Source: Elmis aenea | Lineage: Eukaryota > Arthropoda > Insecta > Coleoptera > Elmidae | DNA: 64,000 nucleotides | Direction: 5' to 3' | NCBI GenBank assembly: GCA_947652605.1 | Contig: OX393577.1 | Location: 55,142,108 to 55,206,107, forward strand | Shown: piece by piece, positions 34,287 through 47,214 of the stretch | How positions within the stretch are numbered: position 1 is the first letter of the stretch | Layout of the letters: every line of letters starts with the position of its first letter | The notes under the pieces: model-generated | The model's input: only the letters and a program-made list of their open reading frames with translations | What the model was told of the DNA's origin: nothing | Database searches by the model: none | Position numbers and translations under genes: made by a program

Positions 34287-36564
34287 TATCTTTTTCATTG
34301 TACCCTATGTTTTATTATGCCATTTGTAAAAAAAAAAAATAACTGCAAAATAAAACTCCAACATTAGTATTACTATAACATGTTTAACGCAACCATAAAA
34401 CTGTACTATCCAGTATGGTTTCGAATTGTATAGACATTATCTTCATCTTTGCGTTTTAAACCACAAAAGTAACATTATTTTTCTTCGTCCAGAGGAAATA
34501 TCGGAGCTGCGCCCTATCCTAATAAATTCCGACGTCGTAAGTGCACATCAAGATGGCGGAAATACTTAGCATTCTTCGACTAATCACAACAGACCTTCTC
34601 GGAAAAAATACATTCGCAAGAGCAACACGCGCACGCGTTTAAGCTAAAATCTGCAATTATTGTACGTACTAATTCTTTCTAGATTACTTTCATACATAAA
34701 TAGGAACGCATTACTAAGCAGACAGCCCACTGAGTATACAAATTATGTAAGTTAATGACCATTGAGACTCTTAATTACCTAATTTGTTATAAGCAATTAA
34801 ACAATTTAATGCACAATTAAATACGGTCACAAGAAATTGCCATTTTCAGAATTTTTATTCCCACAAATGAAAACTTTGCGTCTCAATCATTTAACTTTTA
34901 TAAATTAATTAGTCACATTCGATATTAAAACTAATTGATGTTTTACAAATGTACAAAAGAAATTACATAATTCAATTAAAAACATCTTGATATCAGAAAT
35001 GATTATTGTGGAGTTTTCATACAAACTTACGTCATATAAAATGAATAATATCTTAAGTTTGTGATTTACTTGAAGAGAAAACTGCTTCCTCTTGGCTAAG
35101 ACATCAATGTTTTTTTTTTTTTTAAATAAAAAAGTTAGCTAACGCATCTCAAAAACGAATTGTTATAATTCAACAGTGCTATGCCAATAACACATTTGCC
35201 TAACCTAAACTATAAATACCATTTTTAACATGTTTACTATTGATAACAAGTTATTAATAAATCGTTTATTCGATTTTCCAGTAAGCAAAATATGCACAGC
35301 AAAGTTTATATTCTTAATAAGCACATAAAAACACAATTTTTGGCTAATTTAATCATCTAATGCCAACGGTTTACAAGGTTCCCATGCTCTCTATCAATCA
35401 CACACCCTGTATAAAAACACAAGAATCGCAATGACCACTTCTTAGTGCAGATTAAACGGAATGGATAGATAACTTTATACCAGTATTTTATGATTTCGTG
35501 AAATGTTGTTTAACGGTTCTAATGAATTTTGGTGTGATTCACTAAAGTTTCTGATTTTTATCACACTTATTTCCTGTTTTTCCCTTTTGATAAGCTTAAC
35601 ACGTTCTTAGATATCGAAGGTGCCTCATCAGCAATTTTTTAAACGCAATGCTAACAACCACTTAGTAATAAATAAACACATTTTACTGCAAATGACTCTA
35701 ATGTGTTTATCTCAACAAGAACAAAGCAATTCCAGTACATGCTAAAAAAATATTCAAGAACATCATCTCGAACACCAAACGCATACGTGTTTATAACAAA
35801 AGAGTTTACACATTCTAAGCGTTTAATGGCATATCTCATTCTAAACAACGACCTTTATGCATAATTCAGTGAGATATGAATTAATTTTTTAAAAACACTT
35901 GTGTGGAATGCGCAGAGGGCACATTCCAAGTCTGACTGTAAACAATCGAATCAATGTAGTAAAAACAAGTGAAAGAACGCTCAGATAAGCTGACGTTAAC
36001 TAAGATAACGACGATATTATTAGAAGCAAATTGATTCTCTGTAATATATTATGAATAAATCAAGAATCTAATATTACAATTACTTCTGAATCTGATACCG
36101 CATACCACAATTATTACATCATATAAAATTCTTTAATCTAAATCAGTAAACGAATTGCCACAGTGCATGAGCACTTAACAAATACGTACAGTTTATTTCA
36201 CAAAAACCGTACTGTAGCTTAAATTACAAAAGTACCATTCAATTACACTTACAGAAAAATATCCTGCATTTCCGTTTCTTGCCATAAAGGCTTCACCGCA
36301 TTTTCGAAATTTATGTATGTTACAATGAAAAATTAGAGGATTATATTTTGTATTTTTCAAGAATATGCCGAATTAATAAAATAAAAATTATTTACTGTGT
36401 TTGCACACTTAATAACAAATAAATTTTGGTCAAAAAATTACTTGAGGTCTTAAAAAGTTTCCAAAATAATGTCAGTTGTACTAAAAACACTTTATATTTC
36501 CAAAAATTTGAAAATATACAGTAGACTCTACGGGAGAATAATTCAAAGTAAAATTTAAAGAAAT
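34287..36564. other. No gene recognised; one isolated CACCCTG end
   Basis: Mostly AT-rich and apparently low-copy. CACACCCTGTATA ends at 35409-35413 without a partner. Frames at 35651-35848 and 36392-36676 have no motif. Confidence 0.4.
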
Positions 36565-37690
36565 TTGGATGAAGACGAAGAACAATGTGGATTCCGACAA
36601 GGACGCTCTTGCATAGACAATATTTTCTGTCTAAAGCAAGTTGTTGAAAGAACATTAGCTTATAATTTAGAAACACATGTGGTTTTTGTGGATTTGCAGA
36701 GAGCCTTTGGATACGGTGTCCCTGGTCGAGAAGTTATGAAAAATAAGGCATTAGTTATACACTGATACAGGCAGTAAAGAAATCGTAGAGTGATATGACC
36801 AGCTACGTTAAGATATACAAAAGTTCCCAGCATTGTTTTACCTGTTTTTTGACAAACCCAAGTGATTTTATCCGAAGATTTATCACATGTATATAAGCGG
36901 AGCCTTAGAAAACTGGAACAAAAAATGTAAGAGCATGGGCATCGACATAGGATATAACAAACTGTACCTACACATTATTTTTTGCTAATGACCAACTAGT
37001 ATTGGCAGAAGATAGTGACGACATAGAATACATGCTCAGAAAATTAAACCAGGAATATCAGAAGAAAAAACAGAATACCTTGTTACTGGAGATCATACCG
37101 CTGATTTCCAACTTGAAAACCAAATCATCAAGAGTACGAATGAATATAAATATCTTGGTGTTAAGATAAATAGTGATAGAAACTGTAAAACTGAAATATC
37201 AAACAGAGTTGGACAAGGACGAGCTGCCATAAGAAAATTAAACTCCCTGTTATGGAACAAGAGTGTGACAAAAACGGCAAAAACCAAAATGTAAAAATCA
37301 ATAATAGAGAGTATAATCCTGTACGGGGCTGAACTAATAAAAGAGAAGAAAGTAAAATTACAGCTCTAGAAATGGAGTGCTGGAGGAAGTACTGCGGTCT
37401 TACTAGACTTGACAGAGTACGTAACACGGACATCCGGAAAAGAATACACGTAGGTACTACTATAATTGATACAATCACATCAAAGAGATTAAAATGGTAT
37501 GGCCATCTACGACGGATGCCAGAAGATCAATTACCAGCACAAGCATGGAAGTGGCAACGAGTAAGGCGGAAAAAGGAGTGGAGGCCATGGAGGACAGAGG
37601 ACTCCAAGAACAAGATTGGCTCAACAGAAGAAGATAGAGATTAGGATGCGAAAAAACGGTTTTGAAATGTAAAAAAATCGCAAATATATT
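36565..37690 (+). pseudogene. Non-LTR retrotransposon (RTE-like) reverse transcriptase, 5'-truncated
   Basis: The first frame (36565-36764) reads EEQCGFRQGRSCIDNIF then VVFVDLQRAF, the reverse-transcriptase finger/palm blocks including the first catalytic aspartate (DLQRAF). Near 36981 a FANDQLVLAED stretch corresponds to the FADD catalytic box with D changed to N. It is followed, after frameshifts, by KSTNEYKYLGVKINSD and AIRKLNSLLWNKS. The last frame (37372-37641) holds ECWRKYCGLTRLDRVRN and SKRLKWYGHLRRMPED, a C-terminal block common in insect RTE-like elements. The endonuclease and upstream part are missing, as in typical 5' truncation. Stops, frameshifts and the FAND change make it dead. 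Clade assignment is from memory of motif style and could be a related LINE clade. Confidence 0.85.
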
Positions 37691-39031
37691 TTTTATTACA
37701 TTAAAAACAAATGAAAAAAATGTGTGGGCCTGATTTCGTTTGCACCCGGTGTGTAGCATGTTTTCATCACATTAGATGATTTAGTTGTCGGTTTATTGAT
37801 GCAATATCGATTTCAGCATTTTAAATGAGCGATCAGATTAACTGCTGCTCATTACTTCATAATTGATGTGACTATGAAATATGTCTTTGAATGATTATAT
37901 AGTAACTACACCTCGATTTAAAAGCTCACGGGAAACTGTCAAACAATAAGAACCAAGCCACATTAGTGGAACAGAAATATTTAAGCTCATAATTTCTATT
38001 GCATGCCCCTTACATAATTTTATCATCGACCTCATTAATAATAAATATAAGAAGCGCTTCTAAAAAAAATCTATCCCAGCCTGGAGATTCTCTTGTCTCC
38101 AGAAGTCGATAAAACAATCTACTGACGAAGAAGAGCCTTAAAATGGGTATATTTTCTGCAAGAGATTTCTAATAAAGTAAAAAACTTTATATTTAAAATG
38201 AACGACTTAAATAATTTAGACATTATTAACCTTTGATAATTGTTATTTTTAGGATGTGTGAAACTACCCTATTCTGTTACTATAAATCTTTGAAAAATCG
38301 CAAGAACCAAGAACACACATTTGATTGATATTACTACGAACCGCGCAAAAAAAAACTTAAGTTTGAGGATCCATCTCTTTCAGAAACATTTTGCGGCAAT
38401 TAATTTAATGTCTTTGCATTACTTGGCCCCACATAGAGATCAAATAACTTCTTCGTCTTCCTATAACGTAAGAGCTAGTCAGCAGTTCCTGACACGAAGG
38501 TCAACAATGTGTTCAATTGCCATCCATCAATCCGCTGACTACTCCACTTAAATTTATCGATTTTGTACAACATCGCGCGTGGAAAACGATGAAATAAGTT
38601 AATTAATTCGCAAATAAGTTTTTACCGATCTCGACTGCGTACAAGAATATAAATTTAATGAAAAAGAGCCAACAGACGAGAACACTAATTTGCTCGAAAC
38701 TGGAACTTCGTTTTAATTAAGAGGCAATTAAAAAGATCTTGGTTTAAACATTTAACATGAACTTCGACATTAAAAAGTTAGTAAGTAAAGTAAATTTGTT
38801 CAAATGTCTCACTGAACGCGCAAGACGCGTTTTTGTTTATCTTTTGAAATTAACTGCGGTAAAAAAAAAACAATCCTGTAGAAGTGAATTTCAATTAAAC
38901 CTTCACTTTTTCATTCTTATTTAACTGTAAAAATTAAAACTACAGGGGGTCGGTTCCTCATATTCGTCAGAAATTGCATACATTCGGACTTACTTACGTC
39001 GTTTGAATATGTATATATGAAACAATCAATC
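37691..39031. other. No gene recognised
   Basis: LINE tail sequence may continue a few dozen bases past 37690. Beyond that the sequence is AT-rich with only chance frames (e.g. 38321-38551). Confidence 0.4.
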
Positions 39032-39033
39032 TA

Positions 39034-39656
39034 CAGGGTGTTTTTGAACGATGTAGCATAATTTCTACTTGTGAATCTACATTGAAAAATTGTAGGATTT
39101 AAAAAACATAAAAATAATGAACACAACTAAAAATGATTGTTACAATAAACAAAAATATGACATCTGACTAGATTTGTTTTGTTTTTTAATTTACAGTAAA
39201 CTAGTTTTTGTTAAATAGTATCAATAAATCTCTGAGTTGAATTTTAATATCGAGTTTTTCTCCAAAACGATGGTTCCTATCAAAAAACTTTAAGCTACTA
39301 AAAATGTACATTTTAGACCTACCTATCCGACTGTTACAATAAATAATTGAAATTACGATCGACAAAAAAAAAACGGCAGGTTATTTCTCTGCTATTATCG
39401 ATTGCAGCCTCCCCTATTGTGGGATTTCACTTAAACTTATGCATAAGAACACGCTTGCCTATTGTAGAATACGTGCCAAATATAAATGTTGTAGGTTCTT
39501 GATTTATCAATAAAACAACAATTTTTCATCTCCTCTTAATGGGGCTGTAACTTAGCAACGATGCAACTTTTTATAAGGCATGATGGGCTAAATCCTCCTA
39601 TTTTTCAATGTAGATTCACCAGTAGAAATTATGCTACATCGTTCAGAAACACCCTG
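39034..39656. mobile_element. CAGGGTGTTTTTGAACG element
   Basis: Left CAGGGTGTTTTTGAACGATG; reversed right CAGGGTGTTTCTGAACGATG. TA at 39032-39033 and 39657-39658. The inverted repeats are about 70 bp, shorter than in the other group members, so it is a conventional TIR element with a non-palindromic centre of about 470 bp. No transposase motif seen. Confidence 0.88.
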
Positions 39657-39658
39657 TA

Positions 39659-42093
39659 TATTATAAATTTAGTAAAAATAATTAACTCACTAAACGGATT
39701 TAAAAAAAGTTTCGATTCCATGTGCAAGCTACTTTCTTAATGTTGCAGAACCTCAATGCTCTTTCGATATTAGATAAACTAATTTACAGCTAATTTGTCC
39801 TTAACCTTTCACCACCGGGATAGTTTTCCAAGAAAGTTAGCTATGATACTGAACACATCATTACTCAAACTAATAAAAGTTGACGATTGCTGCCATCGAA
39901 GACGTTAATATCGATTAAAGCTAAGATAACGAAGTTGAAATCAACTCATCAGAAACTGCTTATTCTTAAATTACTCACTAAAGACCGAAACATGTTTTTA
40001 ACTGAGCATGGCGGTTATTCAGATATGCAAGTGTACCACATACATATAATGTAGTCGAGAGAGCTTAGAAACTTGCAAAAAAATCCTGTCTAGTGCAATA
40101 ACATTACCCCATAATTACAAAAATTACAATTACCAAATCTTATACACCGAAATTAGAAGGTGATTAACCTCTCGATCGCAACCTTTAGCACTATTTTCTA
40201 TAACCTCGACCTTTAGTCAAAGTTTTTAAAGATGTAAGGAGGCCATTTCATCTTCGATTGTACTTAAAATTAGTAACAATATTCAAAAACCTTCTCCCAA
40301 TTGCCTGTGAAAGGAACACAATTGATTAACCGTCAACAAAGATATCGTATACTTCCCCAGATATCACAATGCTTGACCTACGGTAATAAAAAAACGCATA
40401 TATGCAAAGAGGCCATGCACAGTTTGTGCAAATATTAGAATTTTAAATTTAAAGACTTGAAATTATTCTAACCGCTACGATAAATCGCTTTTTTTAAACT
40501 AGATATTACAGGTTATCTTCGGTTCCCACACACATACATATGCATATTACTGGGTTCCCATATTATCTCTGAATTCTAATTTTTATCGCTAAGAAATCTT
40601 AGAAAATCTACAAGTCATTTATTTATTTAGATAAGCAACACAAAATTGGGCATGTGGGATAATGGGTCAGTTATGTGCAAACAATTTTCCCCATCTAAAA
40701 TTAAGTTCTGGCTCATGAATTTGATGGATTAAACGTTATTCTATTAATCAGGTGCTTTTTTGATTTTTTTAAAATCCAAATATATCATTATTTAAATAAC
40801 TCTTTAATCAAATGCATCATAAAATATCTGCGTTTTAATCACATAAAACTGGTACATTTGACGGAAACTGGTCAAGTGTTTAACATTCAAAATGCTTAGT
40901 TTTGTTTTCTATGGTGTTTTTTAAACATTAAGCACCAACAGCATTTAGCATAATACTGAAACAAAAGCAGCATCGTAAACAAAGAAGCATTATACAGCTA
41001 GCTAGATTCGTGTTGGTACAAATATGGTTCGATTAGACAGGTGTTCCAGGAATAGAATAAAAAGAACGCTCAAATATCCTTGAACCTCAAAAACAAGGTT
41101 ACCTCACAGCATAGCACGTACGCCACTGTGTTATTAAATCACCGAAGGTGTAACGGGTTAACAACCGGTTCGTGGCGAACTTGTAACTCAACTCCCTACA
41201 GGTGCTGGTAGTTTTTAAGTCTTCTTCGTCCTTTTTACGGGATCATTTCATTATTGCAGGCATTTTCGCTACGCTTCGGAGTCACCGAACTCGTACTGCC
41301 AACTGTGTTTAATAACATACATTCACGTAACAAAACAAGTAACTACGTATCATGTACACATTAGAAAAGCTTATGTATGTAATTAATTGACGGTATTTAT
41401 TATCTGTTTAATAAAACCGAACATCAAATTGTACCTTTTAAGTACATGTACTCTTTCAACGAAACGGAACTCGACTAAAATATTTATATTTTCCTGAAGT
41501 ATTTCAACAATTGACTATCGTCTCTGTATGTAAATAACTACAAACAATTGCCGCGAAATTTCCACATTAAAAAACAAACCATATTAAAGAATTAACATAA
41601 AATATCCTGTTTAACGTGAAACAAAAAATTTAAATAAAGCATCACATGCATACACCTACACGCTATTTTTTTATTCTACCGCTATAGTACTTTTGTACCG
41701 CTAACAACTATGAATAATAATAAAAAACATATTCTTATGCAAAAATTAAAAGCTGATGTCATTTCCTGCACAACCGGAAGTTACTCTACTTCTCCAATAT
41801 ATAATTTAAATTTGAGTTAGAGTAATACTTTAACGTAACTAGAAATATTTTTAAAGTCTATACACGTTTCTAATGAAGATTGTGATGATAGTATGTAGAA
41901 ATGCTAAATACATTTTTATCTAATCTGCAATACTATAGAGCGCTGTTTTAGTATCACTACAGGTACAGATGGTACTTGATATACGTCGCCCCGATATACG
42001 TCGTTTCACTTATAAGTCCTTGATTTACTACAATCAGAAGGAAATTGAAATAATATTCGATATACATACAATAATACAAGTATTTCTCATTTA
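39659..42093. other. No gene recognised
   Basis: Long low-repeat stretch. TTAACCTTTCACCACCGG near 39801 resembles a piggyBac-type end but is unpaired. 41040-41320 is less AT-rich with no supportable exon. Confidence 0.35.
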
Positions 42094-42095
42094 TA

Positions 42096-43088
42096 CAGGG
42101 CGTTTCTTAAATATTGCGAAATAAATTCGGTTGGTGATCTTTCATATAATTTTTTTCCTTAGACGTCTCCTTTCAAAGTTACCCCTAGAGGAGAGCAATA
42201 AAATTAGGTTTTTATTTTATTTCTCAAATTTGGATAAATATATAATGTAGGAGAATAATATTACATTAGGTAGATGTTTTATACTTATTAAAAGATTTCC
42301 AATAGTAACACATTTTCAATCATATCCCATTTTAACAGGGGGCTGAAAAGTACGACCCCCTTTTTTTATTCTTTAGTTTTTCCCGTAAAATCTACAGTTT
42401 TTGAGTAAAAATAAGTAAACATGAACCATCAAATATTCCAAAATAAAACGAATCATTTTGGTAGTAGCCATGATTTGTCTATGTTTATATTGGGTAGAAT
42501 TGACGAGTGTAATTCATTTTGGCGTTTACGCAGCGACAATGCTGAGACGCCCGTCAGTTCTAACCAATATGAACATAAAAAAACCATGGTAACCACCAAA
42601 ATGATTTGTCTTATATCGGAATATTTGATGGTCCATGTATACTCACTTTATTTTTTACTCAAAAACTGTAGGTTTTATGGGAAAAACTGAAGAATAAAAA
42701 AAGTTTCCAAAGAAATCAAGCTTTCAAACAAAAAAATTTTTAATTGCAAAATTTCAACCCACCATAAAGTTCTGATTAAAAAAAAAAAAAAAAAACAACA
42801 GCGGTCGTACTTTTCAGCTCCCTGTGAAGGTGGGAGATGATTAAAAATATTACTATGGGAAAACTTTTAATAAGAATAAAACATCTACCTAATATCATTC
42901 TCCTACATTATATAGTTATCCAAATTTGAGAAATAAAATAAAAACCTATTCTTACCGCTACCCTTTAGGGGGGTGTAACTCCGAAAGGAGACGTCTAAAG
43001 AAAAAAATGTATATGAAAGACCCGCCCCCCTTAATTTTCGACAGGAATCACCAACCGAATTTTTTCGCAATATTTAAAAAACACCCTG
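42096..43088. mobile_element. CAGGGCGTTTCTTAAATATT foldback, copy 1
   Basis: Starts CAGGGCGTTTCTTAAATATT. The right end reversed gives CAGGGTGTTTTTTAAATATT; TA at 42094-42095 and 43089-43090. The arms run almost to the centre (about 42530), so nearly the whole element can fold into one hairpin. The 89-codon frame at 42421-42690 spans the turn and is a palindrome artefact. Same family as 55290-56226. Confidence 0.9.
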
Positions 43089-43090
43089 TA

Positions 43091-44614
43091 TATATCCATA
43101 TAAATTTGAATCGTTTAATTGGTCCGATAGTACATTAAGTAGTTCAATGGGAAATTGATGTCCAATAGATACCCTTTCGTTTAAAGTCGTAAATGAACAA
43201 ACCAAGACAAACTGGGAAACTAGCAGACGCGCAATTTCATCGTACAACTTGGACGGCCCTGAATGTCCAAGTCAGGCATCATGAATTTATTTTGGTTCAC
43301 AATAAAAAAAATAATGATTGGATCGCATTAGACAACAAAATCAGGACAATAAAAAACGGAACCTAAATTAACTTCCAAAATAGGAAACCTGTAGAAAATA
43401 TTTTTTGAATCTATCGCCGATTCATAGTACGTGTATAAAAATGTAAAATTATTGTTATTACAGAATTAGATGCATATGGCCTCTATATCACCTTTTAGCG
43501 AGCAAAGTTGAAAACATATCACTTGTGAGTGTGAGCTTTTCAACAACCGTAATGGGTCTAGGATCCAAGAAAAATACTTTACATTTTACAAACAAAATCA
43601 TTAAATAACCTTATAAAACATAGATTTAAACTGTAGAAAATAACATCAATTATTTAAAAAACAAAAACACCTACATTTCCAAGTATGTAGATGTTTCATT
43701 AAAGTTTTTTCGTACTGAAGAAACAAGGAGAAGTTGTGTAATGTTTAGAAAAATGCACGAAATAAAATAGTATTTTGAATTAAACACATAAAATTACACC
43801 AGTAAATTTGATTAAAAAATATTACTTTCGAAGAATAAAATTGCCCGTTATTAAAATAAATAATCTAAAACAAAAAAAAACGTGCTAATCACAACAGTCT
43901 TCTTTTGTTTCGATAAGAAAAAACGAATTTAGCTTCTAAACGCGCCCTAACTTAAGATTATTTTTATTTCTTTCAGGAAAATAAACGCAATTAATTGTTA
44001 TAATTTTAAAACACACATGAGGAGTACATAAGACTATCAATTCTGATGTAAGCAGCTGCAATGTGTGATAATTAAAACGCTAGACAATGAGCTTCAATTA
44101 GTACACAAGACATCCGTTTGTCGCTCTTAATTCTGACTGTACACAAAAAAATCCAACCATTACATTTCTGTTTATTTGGCATGATTATTTTATTAATGTG
44201 CTCAACTTTTTGCGGCTAATGTTTTAATATTTTATTACGTCATTAATAAATATAAAGACCTTATTAGGTACATAAATTGTTTTATAGATAGTGACCAATA
44301 GAATTATGTTACATAAAATTAAAACCCACATACAAACACACATCAAACTAATTGTTCTTTTAAATTGACAAACGACTAGCTTAATATATTCGAAATTTTG
44401 AATAATTACATCACATCCTTCCTCGCGATTTTCCAATACTATTGTACCTATATTAATTTTCTCTACAGGCTGTACAAAAAATGCATACAAAACAGCGATT
44501 CAAATCGACATTGCCTGATTGTTTTCCGAAAACCATTCTTTTAACTCAATATTTTCAGTAAAATACAAACGTACCTACTTTAATCAATTTCATCTTTCTT
44601 AAATAGTTATTTTC
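43091..44614. other. No gene recognised
   Basis: AT-rich unassigned sequence; the minus frame at 44224-44490 lacks any motif. Confidence 0.4.
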
Positions 44615-45066
44615 GTAACAAGACCGGAAAGTGGTACTTTACTGGACGAGTAGATAGTCTTATGACGCGCCGTAGGCGAGTCCTGAAAGCATACGAGTCC
44701 AGTAGACACTTTATGGGTATGTTACGTACAATATTTTTTTCTGCGTCCGCCACTGACCCAAAATCACTATCGTCACCATCCATAATTAAACAATAACTTA
44801 ATAAACTACAGGTGAAAACTCGCTTGAAGGTATAATAACACTTGCTTGACAGCGCAAATCAACTCATCACCATGGCAACCAGCTACTTTCCGACCTAGGC
44901 CGGTAAAGACAGCTTATCACCCTGGCAACCGGCTACTTTCCGGCCTAGGTCTGTAAAAAGTTGTTATTACCATGGCAATCAGTTACTTTCTGGCCTAGGA
45001 TGTATTTTCCAGACTCAAAATTGATCGGCATCAACTCATTTTCTGGACGGACGCAGAAAAATTATA
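44615..45066 (+). repeat. Hairpin + TIR element with three 50-bp tandem repeats
   Basis: A hairpin at 44615-44727 pairs GTAACAAGACCGGAAAGTGG-type sequence with its imperfect complement; inside it ACTGGAC pairs with GTCCAGT. Inverted termini TTTTTCTGCGTCC (about 44737) and GGACGCAGAAAAA (about 45049) follow. Between them, three tandem units at an exact 50-bp period (cores at 44871, 44921 and 44971) carry CATGGCAACC, TACTTTCC and GGCCTAGG. Same layout as the elements at 23.7, 27.8 and 57.8 kb. Confidence 0.8.
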
Positions 45067-45448
45067 TTTGTATCACGGTATTTTAGGTTAGATCGTGCCC
45101 TTTAAAAACAAATTTCTGCGTAACTCTCAAAAATATTCAACATCCAATAGTACAGCAATATGTACTTCATAAAAGTCTATATCATATTTCAAAAAATACG
45201 TTTTCAATGTTAAGTTTTTGCAACACAAAATATACAAAATCAAAGCATTGTTGGACTGCATAAATTAGTAGATTATAGGTAATAATTAGGTTTTACGTTT
45301 GCAATGCAGGCATCTTTTTATCATCAAAACAATACTAGAAGAGATAAATTTTTAAAATCTGTTTTGGAATTAATTTTTATGTGACAAAAAAAAATCTGTG
45401 CAAACCCTTTAAAGGACAACTTTTGTACGTACTTTTACAGGTTATGTA
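45067..45448. other. No gene recognised
   Basis: AT-rich spacer. Confidence 0.4.
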
Positions 45449-45450
45449 TA

Positions 45451-46247
45451 CAGCGTGTCCCAATTATACACCGCCAAAAAGTAGGTGCATATTTCTGAGT
45501 GAAAATGATGACCATTTGTCAAATATTTTGTTATCCGAAAATGCTTCCTTTCAAAGTTAGAGACCTCCAAAGATGCAAGAAAAAAAAAATCGAATACGTC
45601 CTAGCCGTTTAAGCTAGAGCTATCAAACTTGGCCGAAATGTTTAGGTGTTTCCCATTGACTTTGTGGGATAATTAGAAAGAAAACACGTAATTGGAAGTA
45701 TGATTTATAGTCAGGTCATTCGCTTACCATCTTCAGATTTTTACTCTGGAATAAAATTGAAAATGTCATTCGTCCATAAGAAAGTACGACTTAAAGAGGA
45801 AAAAATTCGTTCCTCTTTGTTTTTTGATGTAAGCGCAGCCGTTTTCGAGAAAATTAGCGCTAAAGATGAATCGACAAACTCTGTTTATACACCTCAAATA
45901 TTTTTTTTACTAAACTTAGTTGGCTAATGTCATGCTTGACTTAAGGCTTGTTCATAATTAAGCGGATGACCTGACTATAAATCATACTTCCAATTACATG
46001 TTTTCTTTCTAATTATCCCACAAAGTCAATGGGAAACACCTAAACATTTCGGCCGAGTTTGATAGCTCTAGCTTAAACGGCTAGGACCTAGGACGTATTC
46101 GATTTTTTGATTTTTTTTCTTGCAACTTTGGAGGTCTCTAACTTTGAAAGGAAGCATTTTCGGATAATAAAATATTTGACAAATGGTCATCATTTTCACT
46201 CAGGAATATGCACCTACTTTTTGGCGGTGTATAATTGGGACACCCTG
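45451..46247. mobile_element. CAGSGTGTCCCAATTATACA foldback
   Basis: Left CAGCGTGTCCCAATTATACA; reversed right CAGGGTGTCCCAATTATACA; TA at 45449-45450 and 46248-46249. The arms of about 290 bp include TTTCAAAGTTAGAGACCTCC. The loop holds a 75-codon frame (45700-45927) with no recognised domain. Confidence 0.9.
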
Positions 46248-46249
46248 TA

Positions 46250-47214
46250 TATAAATGGAAAGTACATTAATTTATTTTACAATCTATATTACTATTTATT
46301 TTGCTATTTTAACTTTTACAAATCCATAGACAATCGCATCGACATATGGCAATGCAGCTTCTGTTACAAAATTGGCTGTAACAAATTGACTGCAACTTGT
46401 TTACAAACAATTGCTTATTAATGCAAAACCGGCACTAGAAACAGGTAATTTTATACGACAGCATTAACCTCCATCCGTGTCTAGGTGACGGCTAGCAAAC
46501 TGGTGTGACATTGTGTCCATATGGCACCGTTCACCTACTGCACTCTTTATGGTCTTTAGCTAGGTTATATCCTTATTGCACTTAACCGACGACTTTTTTA
46601 TCAGTCGGTTGTTATTGCTGCATCATTTATTTCTACAAAATTAAGTGGATCATGTAAATAATAACATCAAAGCGATATGTGCGTGCAATTTTATCGAAAC
46701 CTACATTGGCAACGATACGACCGGAAAGATATTAAAGAATGCGGGTTTTTTTATCTTACTCAAATGACGTTTTGTTTGTATAAGCACATTCTTAAGACGA
46801 CTGAGTCTGTAAAAACAATGATTGCGACAGAACTGTCGCTCACTTAGAATAAAATCTTCCAAATCGGCTGTAACAAACTTATTAAGCGCGCACAAAATCG
46901 TTGTACATGCCGATTTGCTTTTACAAAAAATGTCTTGCATACGACAGTAAGTTAATTTCTCCAAAACTATATTGACCACGATTTTTTCTTTCTAATTGAT
47001 ACATCTAAAATGAAATTTCTTGCAAAGCATGGCATCTACGGATTGGTAGGATATATGAAAGGCTCATATTTTTGTCTAACGTATTTTACCTTAATTTTCT
47101 GTTTATGATAATTGATAATCTAAGATAAATTAGTTCTTGAATTTAAGATGATAATAATTACATTCATTATACACTGAAGCATTTGTTACATTTAAACAAA
47201 GATAGTATGTTGCG
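46250..47214. other. No gene recognised
   Basis: 46440-46680 is less AT-rich and contains a small hairpin AACCGAC/GTCGGTT (about 46586-46613). No exon or RNA gene I can support. Confidence 0.35.

Noticed and set aside
34548..34560. AAGATGGCGGA, a YY1/Pho-like site
   Set aside because: A single short match with no gene or promoter beside it; expected by chance at this length.
42421..42690. 89-codon frame, with a similar one at 55602-55811
   Set aside because: It spans the turn of a near-perfect palindrome; both copies keep the DNA symmetry rather than the reading frame, so it is a structural artefact.
46586..46613. Terminator- or tRNA-like hairpin AACCGAC/GTCGGTT
   Set aside because: The stem is only 7 bp with a large T-rich loop; too weak to assign a role.
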